A DNA stretch of 64,000 nucleotides. Origin: Punica granatum (Eukaryota > Streptophyta > Magnoliopsida > Myrtales > Lythraceae). The translations under genes and the position numbers were made by a program. The stretch is from contig NC_045130.1 of assembly GCF_007655135.1 (NCBI RefSeq), forward strand, positions 36,638,605 to 36,702,604. Direction: 5' to 3'. This document shows, piece after piece, positions 42,455-55,511 of this stretch; the first letter of the stretch is position 1; every line of letters starts with the position of its first letter. Under the pieces are notes generated by a model. It ran no database searches and was not told the DNA's origin. It saw only the letters and a program-made list of their open reading frames with translations.

Positions 42455-45400
42455 ATGGGCGATGGGGGCGTCGCTTGCATGCCTTTGCAGCATAGTAGTA
42501 TCATGGACAGGCTTTCAGCTCCGGAGAAGGCACTTTGCGGTGGAGGCAGCAATGGAAGCAATAACAATGGGTTCAGCTCCAAGCCCCTCAAGTTGGCTGA
42601 GTCCGAGCTGAAGAAGAAGAAGAAGATAAGGAAGGTAGTGAAGAAAGTTGTTACAGTTAGGAAAGGAGAGACACTGAAGAGCGAGGTGGCCGCACAGAGG
42701 AATGACAGCAGCAACAATAGAGAAATCGAGAATGGTGAAATTTGCACTGACAAGTCGCAGCAGCAGAACGATGAGGTCGAAGAGGGTGAATTGGGCACCC
42801 TGAAGTGGCCGACTAGAGAAGTGGAGAATGGGGAGATAACGTCAGATAAGTCCCAGAGAAACGAGACTGAGAAAGATGGAATTGTTCTTGATAGGTGGAG
42901 AAAAGGAGAGAAGGAGAAGGAAAAGGATGAGTCTTCTTCAAGTAAATTAAGGGAACGGGAGAAGGGGGAGATAACTCCCGAGAAGGGCCGGAGAGGGGAA
43001 CTTGAAAAGGGGGAATTCCGGCCATGGAGAGGCTCCAATGATGAGATTGAGAAAGGTGAATTCATCCCTGATAGATGGCACAGGAGTGAATTCGCGAGGG
43101 ATGACTTCTCTTACTCTAAGTCGCGCAGCAGGTACGACTTGGGAAAGGACAGGAGCTGGAGGCACGACCTTGAGCGTACCCCTCCACTGGGAAAGTATCT
43201 GGGTGATGACATTTCTAGGAGGAAAGACTTCAGCAGGAGTGCAGGGGGTCAGCACAATAAGGATTTCTACCGGTGGGAAAGTGGCTCAGAGAGGAGTGGG
43301 AAGCTCAGCTCCAAAATCGTGGACGAGGACAGTTCTTACAGGGGTGAGCACAGCAACGGCAAGAACCAGAGAAGGGAGTATTTCTCGGGTAATCGGCTAA
43401 AGCGCCACAGTGCTCATGATGGAGATTCGGATGGTAGTGATCGCGATCATGATCGCAAGCAATTCGGGGATTATGCTGCTGACAATGCAGGCTCAAAAAG
43501 CCGGAGGCTTTCTGATGATGGCACCCGCTCGATTTATTCTGACCACCATTCTCGCCGTTCTCCTGAGAGACCACATAGAAATTCTTCTTCCTCTAGAGTA
43601 TCCTCAACTGACAAATACCCTTCTCGGCATCCTGAATCTTCTTCATCTTCTCGAGGAGTCTATGACAGGAACGCCCGCAGCCCAGTTTATCCTGAGCGGG
43701 CCCCGCGTGATCGACCAAGACAAAGTGATCATCGGGACCGCAGCCCCATCCGACGCGATAGGTCACCTTATATTCGGGATAGATCCCCATACTATGCCAG
43801 AAGAAATCCATACAGTCATGACAGATCTCCCTATGGCCGTGACAGATCTCCTTATGGTCGGGAAAGAACCCCTCATGGCCGCGATCGGTCCCCACACGAC
43901 CGCAGCCATCACTCAGATCGAAGGATCAAAAGTCCTATTCATGCAGAGCGGTCCCCACAAGATCGAGGGAGGTACCATGACCGGAGGGATCAGAATCAGG
44001 CTAGTAAGGAGCGGTCTCCGCAAGATCGAGGTAAGCCCCACGATAGTCGGGATGCTAGTCGGAAGGCTGGAACAGGTGACAAGCTTAATTCTCAGGCCAA
44101 GAGCAAAGGTGGGGAAGAAGAAAAGCAAAGCCAATTGGGTTCGAGTGAAAAAGATGCTATTCCTTGTTCAAAAGAATCCCAATGTAAAATCGCGGTGGAA
44201 GATGTAAAAGCACCGTCTACTTCTGAGAAAGGTGGCAACAGTGAACCTCGGAAGGATGATCTGATAGAAACGCCTGCTGCAAGTTGCAAGGAGTCCCCTC
44301 GTATTGATGGGGCTCTTCCAGAAGAGCTGCTATCAATGGAGGAGGATATGGATATATGTGACACACCACCCCATGTGCCTGTGGTGGCAGACTCTACTGC
44401 AGGGAAGTGGGTTTATTTCGACTACAATGGTGCAGAATGTGGGCCCTCTAGACTCTGTGAGCTCAAAGCACTCGTCGAAGAGGGTGTTATGTGTTCCGAT
44501 CACTTCATCAAGCATGTGGACAGCGACAGGTGGGTGACCGTTGAAAATGCATCTTCTCCTTTGGTGACTCTGAGTTTCGCATCCGTTGTGCCAGACAGCA
44601 TAACTCAGCTGGTAAGCCCCCCAGAAGCTCCTGGCAATTCGATGGCCGATACTGGAGATTCTGCTCAACCTGTTGAGGATGCGCTGACTACTTCTGATGC
44701 TGCTGTGGAGTTTTGCATGGACGAAAGGATTGCAGCTTTGCTGGAGGGTTTCACTCTCGTGCCGGGCAATGAACTTGAAACTATTGGAGGTACTGTCCAA
44801 ATATTGTGTATTACTAGATTCCCGTTTCTGGATTCTGTTTGTCCTTTTCTGGAATCTTCAATTAATAGGATCTATTTGCGTTTGGTGAACTGGGAGAAGT
44901 ATTCCAGTCTTTTTCTTCTTCTTTCCCCACTTTGTTTAAAAAGTTTCGTTTATTTTTTAATAATTTATTTTCTAAAGAAGAAAAAATAAAAACGAAGACT
45001 ATCCTGTCAAATCTTACAAGGGATATACTGAAATTTAAAGTGTCATTTAATATATTTTTATTTTCTTATTTTCATGGTATTCAAGATAAGAAAGTGGAAA
45101 ACTTGGGCTTTTCTAGCAGACCCATGTTTCCTTACTGTTATTTATTTATTTATTTTTAATTTCTTTTTTGGGGTCAATTTTTCACTGTTTCCGATCTTCC
45201 TGTTGCAGAAGCTTTGCAGATGACATTTGATCATGAACAATGGGATAGGTGGGGAAGTCTTGAAGGTATATTCGCTCAGCATTATACATGCATCCTTCAA
45301 TCTATTATCAATATTTCTTATGTTTCTTTATCTCGTCGGAATATGTAACGATTTCTGGGTGTGTACAGGTTTCATTTGGCATCGAGCTTGCATTGGAGAG

Positions 45401-48400
45401 CTGAGTAACCAGAAAACAGACAATACACCAAGCTATCCTGGCATCGCATTTACTGAATCGAGGGAAATTACAGTCCCTGATCAGGACTTTTCTTTTGCAG
45501 TCTGTGATTCGGGCAGCTGGTTTCCTGGTCAATGGTCTTGCAAAGGTGGGGATTGGAAGAGGAACGAGGAAACAGCCCATGATAGATTGTCAAGAAGGAA
45601 ACTTATTCTCAATGACGGTTTCCCATTATGTCAAATGCCAAAATCTGGGTTTGAGGATCCTCGGTGGCTCCAAAAGGATGAGCTCTATTATCCTTCTCAT
45701 AACAGACGGCTTGATCTGCCCTCATGGGCATTTTCTTGGCCAGAGGAGAAGAGTGATAGTGAAGGAACTGGCAGATCTCAAATTAAGCCTGTTGTCCCAA
45801 GGGGAGTGAGAGGCACCATGTTATCAGTTGTTAGGATAAATGCATGCGTGGTCAAGGATCAAGGTTCCTTTTTTTCTGAGTCTCGTAGCAGAACCCGTGG
45901 AAAGGATAGGTACTCTTCAAGATCTGCTCGCACACAGTCAAACAGTGAATTGAAGAGGTGTTCTGTTGAGGGTGATTCTCGATCAAGAACTGTTGATGAA
46001 CACCACATGCGGAGTTCGAGAAAGACTATGCCAGCTATTAACACCCCAAAGGACCGTTTATGCACCGTTCATGACTTGCAGTTGCATTTGGGTGATTGGT
46101 ACTACCTTGATGGCACTGGACGTGAACGAGGGCCCGCATCATTTTCAGAATTACAGTCTCTTGTTGACCAAGGTTCTATTCAGAAGAGCAGCAGTGTATT
46201 TCGGAAATTTGATAAGCTCTGGGTTCCAGTTACATCTGGTAATGAAACTTCTAAAGCCAATGCCAAGTTTCATCCAGACAGCAATTTGTCCTCTAGCAGT
46301 TCTTCTGGACCTCCTCCTCCACAATTACACAGCAGCTCTTTTGAACAGAACCATAGCCTTGGTTCTTTCCACAACATGCATCCACAATTTATTGGCTATA
46401 TGCGGGGGAAGTTACATGAGTTGGTGATGAGATCTTATAAGAGCCGGGAATTTGCTGCTGCAATTAATGAGGTCTTAGATCCATGGATTAATGCGAAACA
46501 GCCAAAGAAGGATACTGAGAAACACATCTATCGGAAATCAGGTGAGCATTTTCATTTCCAGACTCCTATCCCACTCCCTTTCTTGTGTGCTCAGAAAAGG
46601 ATACCATTGATCCTTCTTAAGGAGAATATAAAGTTGTCTCAAGGTCATAGAGGAGTTCTTTTTGCATGTATCTGTATTACATTTCTGAACCTAGGTTACC
46701 TACCTTGATGTTACAATCTTTCTTTTTTATCAATTCTTCAGTGGAAGCGGCAGAATTTTTCTCGAAATGATTATTCTCCACTATTAGAAATTTGCACTGC
46801 TTGTTGCTTTGGGTTAAGTTCAAGGATCTTTTATACCGATTGATTGGAGTTACAAGATGTGGCTTATGCATTAATTGGTCCTTTTTCTTTCTAAATGAGA
46901 ATGTGCCTTCTTGACCCCTTTTTTCTGCGTGGGAAATTGCAGATGCTTATCTCCATGCTAGCAAACGAGCTCGACTTTCGGTTGAGGAAAGCGATGAGGA
47001 CAGTGAAATGGAAGGGGTCATGCAAACAATTCAAAGGGATGAGCCCTCTTTTGAAGATTTATGTCATGATGCTACTTTTAGCCCAAAGGAAAGCGCGTTT
47101 TGTGACGAAATTACAGGGTCATGGGGTTTACTAGAAAGTCATGTCCTGGCACGAGTTTTTCATTTTCTGAGATCAGATATCAGGTCCCTTGTTTTTGCAT
47201 CTTCAACTTGTCAGCACTGGAGAACTGCAACCAGGTTTTATTGGAATGTTGCTCGGCGGGTTGATGTGTCTTCTCTTGGTCCTAGATGTACTGACTCTGT
47301 ACTTAGGAGTATCATGGTATGTTTCGTTGTAGTTTCTCGACGCTGCTTATCACTTCCTCCCAAGTCAAATTTTAATAGCGCTCTCTTCTTGGCAGGATGG
47401 TTTCAACAAAGCAAAAATAAACTCTATGATACTGACAGGCTGCTCCAACATTAGTTCAGATGCACTTGAAGATATTCTCTGTTCCTGTCCCTGTTTATCT
47501 TTCATTGACATTAGAGGTTGCAGTCAGTTTGCTGAATTGACCCTTACATATTCTAATGTGAACTGGGTCAGGAGCCGTAGGAATATGAATTCCAAAATAA
47601 AGAGCCTTAAACAATTAACTGAGAAAAGTTCTTCAAACTCTGTAAGCAACAGCATGGTTGGTGATGTGGATGATTTCAGTGAATTGAAGGATTATTTTGC
47701 CAGTGTGGATCGGCGAGACTCAGCTGGCCAGTCGTTCCGTCGTGGCTTCTACAAACGCTCAAAAGTGTTTGGTGCTAGGAAAGCCTTGTCCATTATATCT
47801 AGGGATGCTCGAGTGAGGCGATGGGATGCTAAAAAGTCTGAAAAGGGATATAAGAGGATGGAGGAATTTCTTGTTGCAAGTTTGAAGGAGATCATGAAAG
47901 AAAATACATTTGAGTTTTTCGTGCCAAAGGTATTGTACTCCTCTTGTTTTGAGCATTCATATTATTGAGACACTTTTTTCTGATAAGTTATTATTATTAT
48001 TATTATATTATTGAGACATTGATGAGACTCCTCACGGGTCTTTTCTTTTTCAGGTTGCTGATATAGAGGACAGAATCAATAGCGGCTATTACATTCGTCG
48101 AGGAATCAGCTCTATCAAGGAAGACATCAGTCGAATGTGTAGGGACGCCATAAAGTAAGTTGAACTCATCCTCTCACTGGGGAAAACCCAAAAAAAAAAA
48201 AAAGGTGAAGTCATTTTTTTAATGGGAAACTTAATTCCTCCCTTCCCCTTCCAACACTCAAACCCCCACCCCAACCAATCACCTCCTCCTGGATCATGAA
48301 AGCCATGAATTTCCAATTGTCAATGCCATGACTACCAAATATCATCTAGCATTGTTAGTATTACGTGCAATCAGGTTGGTTTCTAGGCTTTGCCTTCAAT

Positions 48401-51400
48401 TGCTCATGGTGGCACAGTTTTTATAGGTTTTAAAAAAATATGTTGTATTATTAATTTTTTAAGATGGAATTTTACGGTTTATATAGACTTCCTATTTTGC
48501 GTTATTGGGGTTGCCCTTTGTAGAGTTCACAATCCATTTCTCTACATCTATTCATGATGTCTATGGTTGAATGTAGAGCAAAGAATCGAGGTGACGCTGG
48601 AGATATGAATCGCATTATAACATTATTCATCCAACTTGCATCGAGTTTGGAAGACAGCTCAAAATCTTCCTTCCAGAAAGATGAGATGATCAAGTCATGG
48701 AGAGATGACTCATCTGCCGGGTCTTCTGCTTCCTCAAAGTACAAGAAGAAACTCCATAAAGTTGAGAATGAGAGGAGATACACATATAGAAGCAATGGTT
48801 CTTCTCTAAATGGTGTCTTTGATGGAGAGTATGCTTCTGATCGGGAAATTAGAAGGCGCTTATCCAAGTTGAATAGAAGATCAGCCGATTCAGAAAGTGA
48901 AACATCTGATGAATTTGATTTCTCTTCTGGAACTACTCGATCTGAGGGTGAATCTACTGCTTCAGAAACAGAAAGTGACTTGGGATCGAAGGTAGAAAGT
49001 CGAACTGGGGAGTCCAGAAGAGATGGCTTCCTTGAAGAAGATGGAGGTTTAGATTCCTTGGGTGATGATCGTGAATGGGGAGCTCGAATGACAAAAGCAA
49101 GCCTCGTTCCTCCTGTCACTAGAAAGTATGAAGTAATAGATCAGTACCTCATTGTGGCAGATGAGGGAAATGTCAAGAGTAAAATGCAGGTCGCTTTACC
49201 CGAGGATTATGCTGAAAAGCTTGATGCTATGAAAAATGGAACTGAGGAGTTGGACATGGAACTTCCTGAAGTCAAGGACTATAAACCCAGAAAGCAGCTG
49301 GGGTTTGAGGTAATAGAACAGGAGGTTTATGGAATTGATCCCTATACACACAATCTCGTACTCGATTCTATGCCTGAGGAGTTGGATTGGTCATTATCAG
49401 ACAAACATTGGTTCATTGAGGAGGTGCTTCTTTGTACTCTGAATAAGCAAGTCAGGCATTTCACAGGCACGGGAAATACTCCAATGATGTATCCTTTACA
49501 GCCTGTTATTGAAGAAGTTGAAAGAATTGCTGATGAGGACCATGATATACGTACAGTTAGAATGTGCCAGGGTCTCTTGAGGGCCATAGATGGCCGTCGT
49601 GAAGACAAATATGTCGCATACAGAAAGGTAATATGCGTAGTATTGATTTTGCCTTCTCATAAGCTTAATCACGAGGTCTTTGTTTATGGTTGTCCTTTTC
49701 AGTTATTGACTTGTTCTTTTAACTACTTGGCTGACATGTTTTTCCATCGTTTAAACTCCCAGGGACTTGGAGTTGTCTGTAATAAAGAAGGGGGCTTTGG
49801 AGACGAGGACTTCATAGTGGAGTTTCTTGGAGAGGTATGATGCATGTTTATATGTTGTTGCTGAATTTACCTTATGACCTTTCCTTTGAATATGTGGGTT
49901 GTGAATTTCGAATTTTGTTTTGTTGAGATTTACATAGGAAGCTCAGTGTAATTAGCATGGAGAAATATTTAAAGCAGTAGTTGTTCTTGCTGGTTCAAAG
50001 CTATATTTTCCTTTAAGTCCAATATTAGGTCATGGCCTGCTGCTTCATATTTGTGTTTCAGTGGATTTAGTCTTTATCGGACCTTTATTTCTTGCAAATA
50101 TTTTTATCAAGTTAATGTGTGCTCATTTCATTCTGACATTCTGCCCTAGCCATGTAAAATTCGAAAACGTTTCACATGCTTCGGTGACCCACGGGGTGCT
50201 TTTCTATGAGCTGCAGTTTTCCGGAATAAGCTGGCATTGAATTTATATGCTGAAATGCTTTATATTATTGCAGGTCTATCCTACATGGAGATGGTTTGAG
50301 AAGCAAGATGGGATCAGATCTCTGCAGAAGAACAGTAAAGATCCAGCACCGGAGTTCTACAACATATACCTCGAGAGGCCAAAGGTGTTTAGTCTTATCA
50401 ATCTTCTTTCATGCTAGTGGAAAAGTGTTTCTTATTGTTGTTTTACCAAGTCTCATTTGATGCATGCTTCCTCAGGGTGATGCTGATGGCTATGACTTAG
50501 TTGTTGTTGATGCGATGCACAAGGCGAACTATGCAAGTCGAATTTGTCACTCCTGTAGACCTAATTGTGAAGCGAAGTATGCTACTTTATCCAATATCAT
50601 AAATATTTTAATTTGAATCCACAGTAGATCGCATTAGATGATATCTTACCTTAAAATTGGGGCTAGGTGATATCTGACTTGTAATATTTTCAATGCAGAG
50701 TCACTGCGGTTGATGGTCAGTACCAGATTGGAATATATTCTGTGCGTAAAATTCAATTCGGTGAGGAGATAACCTTCGACTACAATTCAGTGACCGAGGT
50801 ATGTTTGTTCACCCTGGAATTGTCTTTCATATCTCTGTGTGTATGTGTGTGTCTTCATTCTGGAATCTATTTACTTGCAGAGTAAGGAAGAATATGAAGC
50901 TTCTGTATGTTTATGCGGAAGTCAAATCTGCCGGGGTAGTTATCTGAATTTGACTGGGGAAGGAGCTTTCCAGAAGGTACATTCTCTGTACAATCTTTTA
51001 ATTATTTTCCTCCTGCATCTCCCCTGTTCCATCTCTGTATGACAAGATTGGACAACTGATCTGGAAACTTATTTTCCAGAATTTATTGTTCGTCCTGCTT
51101 CCAATTGAATAGCCTAAAAGGAACTTCCATATCAGCACTTGAGTGTGTCTCTTTTTCTATTGCATTCAAGATATTCTGCTGACTGGAGAACATTTTTCAA
51201 CAGGTTCTTAAGGAGTGGCATGGAATTTTAGATAGATACCAATTGATGGTTGAGGCCTGTGAAACGAATACTGTCTCTGAAGAGGACTACTATGATTTGG
51301 GGAGGGCCGGACTTGGTAGTTGTTTGCTTGGTGGATTGCCTGATTGGCTTGTGGCATACTCTGCTCGCCTTGTATGCATCTACTTCCCTCTTTCATATAT

Positions 51401-53312
51401 AATTTTCTAGTTAAACGCATTGAAGTGTTCATCTGACTGCTGACATTTCTAGTTTAATGCATTGAACTTTTCGCTTTCATCTGACTGTTGACATATCTTC
51501 TAATGAAGGTGAGGTTCATAAACTTTGAAAGAACAAAGCTTCCTCAAGAGATTCTCAAGCATAATTTGGCGGAGAAGAGAAAATACTTTCTAGATATCAA
51601 TCTTGAATTGGAGAAGAGCGATGCAGAGGTTCAGGTAAATGATTACTCTCCTTTTATTCTATTTATATATATGTATATAGTACACACATGCGTGTGTAAG
51701 CCAGTCCAAACTGATGAAACTGTCGAAGTGCAAACATATTTGTGTACTGGATACCTGGTTTCACTTCTTTGATTGTCTTGGGACAGGCTGAGGGTGTCTA
51801 CAACCAGAGGCTTCAAAATCTAGCCATCACACTTGACAAGGTAAGGAATTATTTTTTCGGTTTCTGCAGCATTGCTTCTTTATGATCATCTCATTAGTGA
51901 CGAAGTTTCAGTTTGGCGCTTGCTGGACTTGCTTGAGCATTTCATTGACTTGTGTGGCCTATTCTGTCAGGACACTTCCTAAATTGCTGATCCCACTTTA
52001 GGTTCTTATGGTAGAATTCTCTTTCTAGTTAATGGAAATATCAGTAGTAGCTTTAGTACGATATGATGAATTGACTCTCATACGATGACTAGCAGGATCA
52101 TGCTCCATGTGAAGTACTTTCTTTGGGTGCGGTGCTCATGTCCTAGAATTGTTTGGTGAATGATGCAGGTTAGGTATGTTATGAGATGCGTTTTCAATGA
52201 CCCAAAGAAGGCTCCACCACCACTGGAGAGGCTTAGTCCTGAAGAGGCAGTTTCTTTCCTATGGAGTGGAGAGGGATCACTTGTGGAGGAACTCCTCGAC
52301 TGCATCGCTCCTCACTTGGATGGGCGCACGCTAAATGAGCTCAAGTCCAAGATTCACGAACACGATCCATCCGGTTCCGATGATCTACAGAGAGTGCTGA
52401 AGACATCGATATTATGGTCAGGGACTTTACTCTTTCCCCAGTTTTCTCCACATTTTTCACGATCATAGTAATTTGTAATTATGTTTATGATTATGAGACG
52501 TGGTCGTTTTCTTTTTCTTGTTAAAGGTTGAGGGATGAGATTCGTGATCTACCATGCACACAGAAATGTCGCCACGATGCTGCTGCTGACTTGATCCACA
52601 TTTATGCCCACACGAAGAGCTTCTTCAAAATACGAGTGAGCCTCAAAATCTGATGGAATAAATGATTTTTAAACTTATGACGAGATTCGCATTTCTAAAA
52701 GTTACTTGTGGTGTTCGTATGCAGGAATATAAAACGTTCACTTCCCCTCCTGTTTTCATCAGCCCACTCGATCTGGGCCCGAAATATAGTGACAAGCTGG
52801 GAGCGGGAGGTCACGACTATTGCAAGACCTATGGAGAGAACTACTGTTTAGGGCAGCTTATTTTTTGGCACCTTCAGACCAATAGCGAACCTGACAGCAC
52901 CCTATTCAGGATGGGCAGAGGTTGTCTGTCGTTACCTGATGTAGGGTCCTTTTATGCCAAGCTCCAGAAGCCATCCCGGCAACGTGTTTATGGACCAGAG
53001 ACTGTGAGGTTCATGCTGGCCCAAATGGTGAGTATAAGATTCACCCTTTTGGATTTTGTTCTGACATGCTCGGTATATACAAGAAGTGAGTTCTGAAAGA
53101 TGGTGTTATTTATCTATTTGTTTTGCTATCTGCAGGAGAAGCAGCCCCAGAGACCGTGGCCCAAGGACCGTATATGGTCATTCAAAACCAGCCCGAAGGT
53201 GTTCGGGAGCCCGATGCTCGACTCCGTCTTGAAGAATTGTCCATTAGACAGGGAGATGGTGCACTGGCTGAAGAACAGAACCTCCGTGTTTCAGGCCATG
53301 TGGGATCAGTGA
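42455..53312 (+). CDS. ATXR3: ATXR3/SDG2 histone H3K4 methyltransferase
   Basis: Nineteen coding exons: 42455-44789, 45209-45265, 45369-46541, 46943-47316, 47396-47929, 48054-48154, 48577-49627, 49763-49834, 50274-50384, 50476-50576, 50699-50798, 50881-50976, 51204-51371, 51509-51634, 51787-51840, 52169-52416, 52527-52635, 52725-53027, 53136-53312. Phases agree and give 2429 residues, close to the family. ATXR3/SDG2 is the main H3K4 trimethylase of plants. In order: an acidic/basic N-terminus with repeated EKGEF units; an Arg-Ser/Asp-rich stretch at about 420-530; GYF-like modules near 650 (GKWVYFDYNGAECGPS) and 1039 (GDWYYLDGTGRERGPAS); an F-box/LRR-like region at about 1250-1370; the SET domain at about 1871-2003 with RICHSCRPN at 1958 and GEEITFDYN near 1990; then a cysteine-rich post-SET (CLCGSQICRGSY). 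The start gives MGDGGVACMPLQ, as in known ATXR3 proteins. Confidence 0.95.
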
Positions 53313-53380
53313 GAAACTCTGCACTGGCTGAAGAACAGAACCTCCGTGTTTGAGGCCATGTGGGATCCGTGAGAAACTCT
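53261..53380 (+). repeat. 60-bp tandem duplication over the ATXR3 stop codon
   Basis: Copies 53261-53320 and 53321-53380 both start GCACTGGCTGAAGAACAG and end GAGAAACTCT, with two differences (CAG/GAG and CAG/CCG). The unit holds the last 17 sense codons plus the TGA at 53310-53312. Being a multiple of three, the second copy stays in frame and has its own TGA at 53370-53372. It is presumably now 3' UTR. Confidence 0.9.
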
Positions 53381-54503
53381 TCTGCGACTTCCCCACCATC
53401 GGCTCTTGGAAGCCACTAATGAATCGCTCACTCAACTCAAGCCTTCAATCTTGGAACGGCTTCTGGGTCTAGTCTGCGGAGGACTGCCGGTGATTTAATG
53501 AGCGGGAGTTGGTCAGAGAACAAGATCCTCAAAACACACATTATCGAGCTGCGCGGACCCCGCCCCCTTTGAATTCTTGTGTACAGGTTTTGGTTCGTTT
53601 TTCTTTGGTAGCTTTGTAATTCATTGTGTAGCGGTAGCAGTAGCGGCCAGTGGCAGTTGTAGGTAGTGCCATTTTTTCTTAGGGTGTAATTTGTAACTTA
53701 AAAACATAAAGAAGAGATAGAAATGAAAAAAAAAAAAGAAGCAAAAGAAAGATATTCAGATTTGCATTCAGCCATTTGAGGTCCCTCACTTCTTGTTTGG
53801 GATGCTATTCCGTGTTTTACTCTTTCCCGATGAGCTTCGTATTGCTCAGGGCCGTTTGAGCAGTCAACATTTCATGACGGCGTTGAACAAAGCTCGGTGT
53901 GTATACCTATGCGTACGTGTATGTATGGATGGATTCGATACTACTATTTTCAATTTTGTTATTGAGGACATGTACATAGATGATATCATGCGCATACACA
54001 TAAACACGAATCGTCGACATTTCCTAATCTGACGGAGCAAACGTTCCGACACGGTACCTGCATGTACGTTTCTGCGGCTCATTGTCTCCCCCATGTCCGT
54101 TTCTTTTTTTTTTTAAATATGATTTATTCACTCTATTCTTTCTTCATTCGTCTCCCCGCCCCAGTCTCCCTTTTTTAATATTCCGGCCTACTCCCGGCGA
54201 CTGTAAAATTCCGTCCACCGTAACAGACATCATTTGTCGTTTATGGTGACAGCACAGGACAGGACTAGTGCCCCTACCCCAATCGTCCTCGAACACTGAA
54301 CCGGGCCCACTAGGGGCGTAGCCTTCCCTTCTCTCTCCTACTCCCCCTCCCGCCACGTGTCCCTTCACACCCACACGCCCTGTGAGAGCGTGTGTGCGCC
54401 ACTCACTCAGCATGATGATATATGTTGCATTCGCCTCACTCTTCACTCTCCCTCTCTCTCTCTCTCTCATTCACTGGTTTGCTTCCATTTCAGGAGAGTC
54501 GTG
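53381..54503. other. ATXR3 3' UTR, spacer and bHLH promoter
   Basis: A GTAG/CAGTAGCGG-rich stretch at about 53628-53670 and an A run at 53728-53738 probably belong to the ATXR3 3' UTR. The CT microsatellite at 54450-54469 lies just upstream of the bHLH start and is likely leader or core promoter. No gene is seen between. Confidence 0.6.
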
Positions 54504-55511
54504 ATGACGGCCGACGGCTCCGACGCCGACGAAGTGGCAGCCCGCTTCGACGCCATGTTCGCCGGCGTGAGCCTCCAATCCCTTCTCCTCCAACAAATTC
54601 CCCACCTCCACCCGGTCGTCCCCGACGGCGACGACAACTGCCCCCAACTCCCTTCCACCCTCCTCCCACCGCCTCTCGTCCCTAGTGACCAGTACAGCCC
54701 AGCTTTGAGCCACGGCAAAACCACCGACGAGGGCTCCTTCCCTATCAGCAGTAGTACCCTTGTTCTCGAAACTCCTAAACCCGAGCCCCTCGATGAGCCC
54801 CTTGATGAGCCTGTCACCGCTGAGCTTCAGTTCCCGCCGGTACTGTTCCACCACCTCGACTGCTTTCAGCCCGCTCAGCCGCCCTCGGACTCTCTCTCGG
54901 CAGCCACCGGAAGCCATATCCCTTGGCAGCATGAACTCCCCAACAACACCAGCCCGACGCCCGTTCCGGCATCGCGGAGGCGTGCGGGCTCGAGGAGGGA
55001 CCTGGTCAGGCAGCGTCAGCGACGCCGTGATATCAGCGAGAAGATGAGGTGCCTAAAGAAGCTAATGCCGACGACGAACCGGAAAATGGACAACGCCACC
55101 TTGCTGGAGGAGGTCCACAAGTACATCCGCTTCTTACAGGCCCACGTCTCTGCTCTCCTCTCCATCCCCGCCCACGTCCATCATGGCCCTCCTCCTCCCC
55201 CTCCCCCTCCTTGTTATCAACAGCCTGCACTGCCCCATCAAGCCGATAACTACTCATATGCCGACGCAGCAATGATCGGGTCAGACGGCTGCAGGTCGGT
55301 GCTGGGGCTGAACCAGCGGCAACAGACTGTGCTCTACTCCCGAGGCCAGTGCGTGGTCTCCGTGGAGCAGCTGGAGATGGCAGAGACGGCGATAATGGCC
55401 CACCACCACTACCAGCAGCAGCAGCAGCAGCAGCAGGAGCAGAGTATGACGATGGTGATGGCATCCGTGATGTTCGATGCTTATTCCTCGTCGGTTTCGA
55501 ACTTCTACTGA
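54504..55511 (+). CDS. bHLH transcription factor, bHLH117-like
   Basis: A single exon of 335 residues from ATG 54504 (MTADGSDADEVAARFDAMFA). An in-frame extension upstream has no ATG nearby and is read as leader. A nuclear transcription factor by family. The bHLH domain is at about residues 165-218: basic region RRDLVRQRQRRRDISEKMR, helix 1 with CLKKLMP, loop TTNRKMDNAT, helix 2 LLEEVHKYIRFLQAHVSAL. The wording of helix 2 and the KMDNAT loop resemble Arabidopsis bHLH117. The glutamate that reads the E-box in typical plant bHLH factors is not at its usual place in the basic region, so binding may be atypical. Other parts are low complexity: proline runs before and after the domain and a glutamine run near the end (eight Q). 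It stands alone between ATXR3 and the DUF1218 gene, all on the plus strand. Confidence 0.85.
   Translation: MTADGSDADEVAARFDAMFAGVSLQSLLLQQIPHLHPVVPDGDDNCPQLPSTLLPPPLVPSDQYSPALSHGKTTDEGSFPISSSTLVLETPKPEPLDEPLDEPVTAELQFPPVLFHHLDCFQPAQPPSDSLSAATGSHIPWQHELPNNTSPTPVPASRRRAGSRRDLVRQRQRRRDISEKMRCLKKLMPTTNRKMDNATLLEEVHKYIRFLQAHVSALLSIPAHVHHGPPPPPPPPCYQQPALPHQADNYSYADAAMIGSDGCRSVLGLNQRQQTVLYSRGQCVVSVEQLEMAETAIMAHHHYQQQQQQQQEQSMTMVMASVMFDAYSSSVSNFY

Noticed and set aside
41752..43065. 437-codon open frame on the minus strand
   Set aside because: It lies opposite the ATXR3 leader and first exon, is low-complexity Ser/Phe/Pro, and mirrors the GAG/AAG-rich sense codons. It is an antisense shadow.
43410..44207. 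Second plus-frame ORF of 265 codons inside ATXR3 exon 1
   Set aside because: It is an alternative frame over the Arg/Ser/Asp-rich repeats, without domain likeness or codon character of its own.
54467..54932. Minus-strand ORFs over the bHLH gene (also 55033-55464)
   Set aside because: They are by-products of GC-rich, proline-coding sense sequence; only the plus frame contains a known domain.
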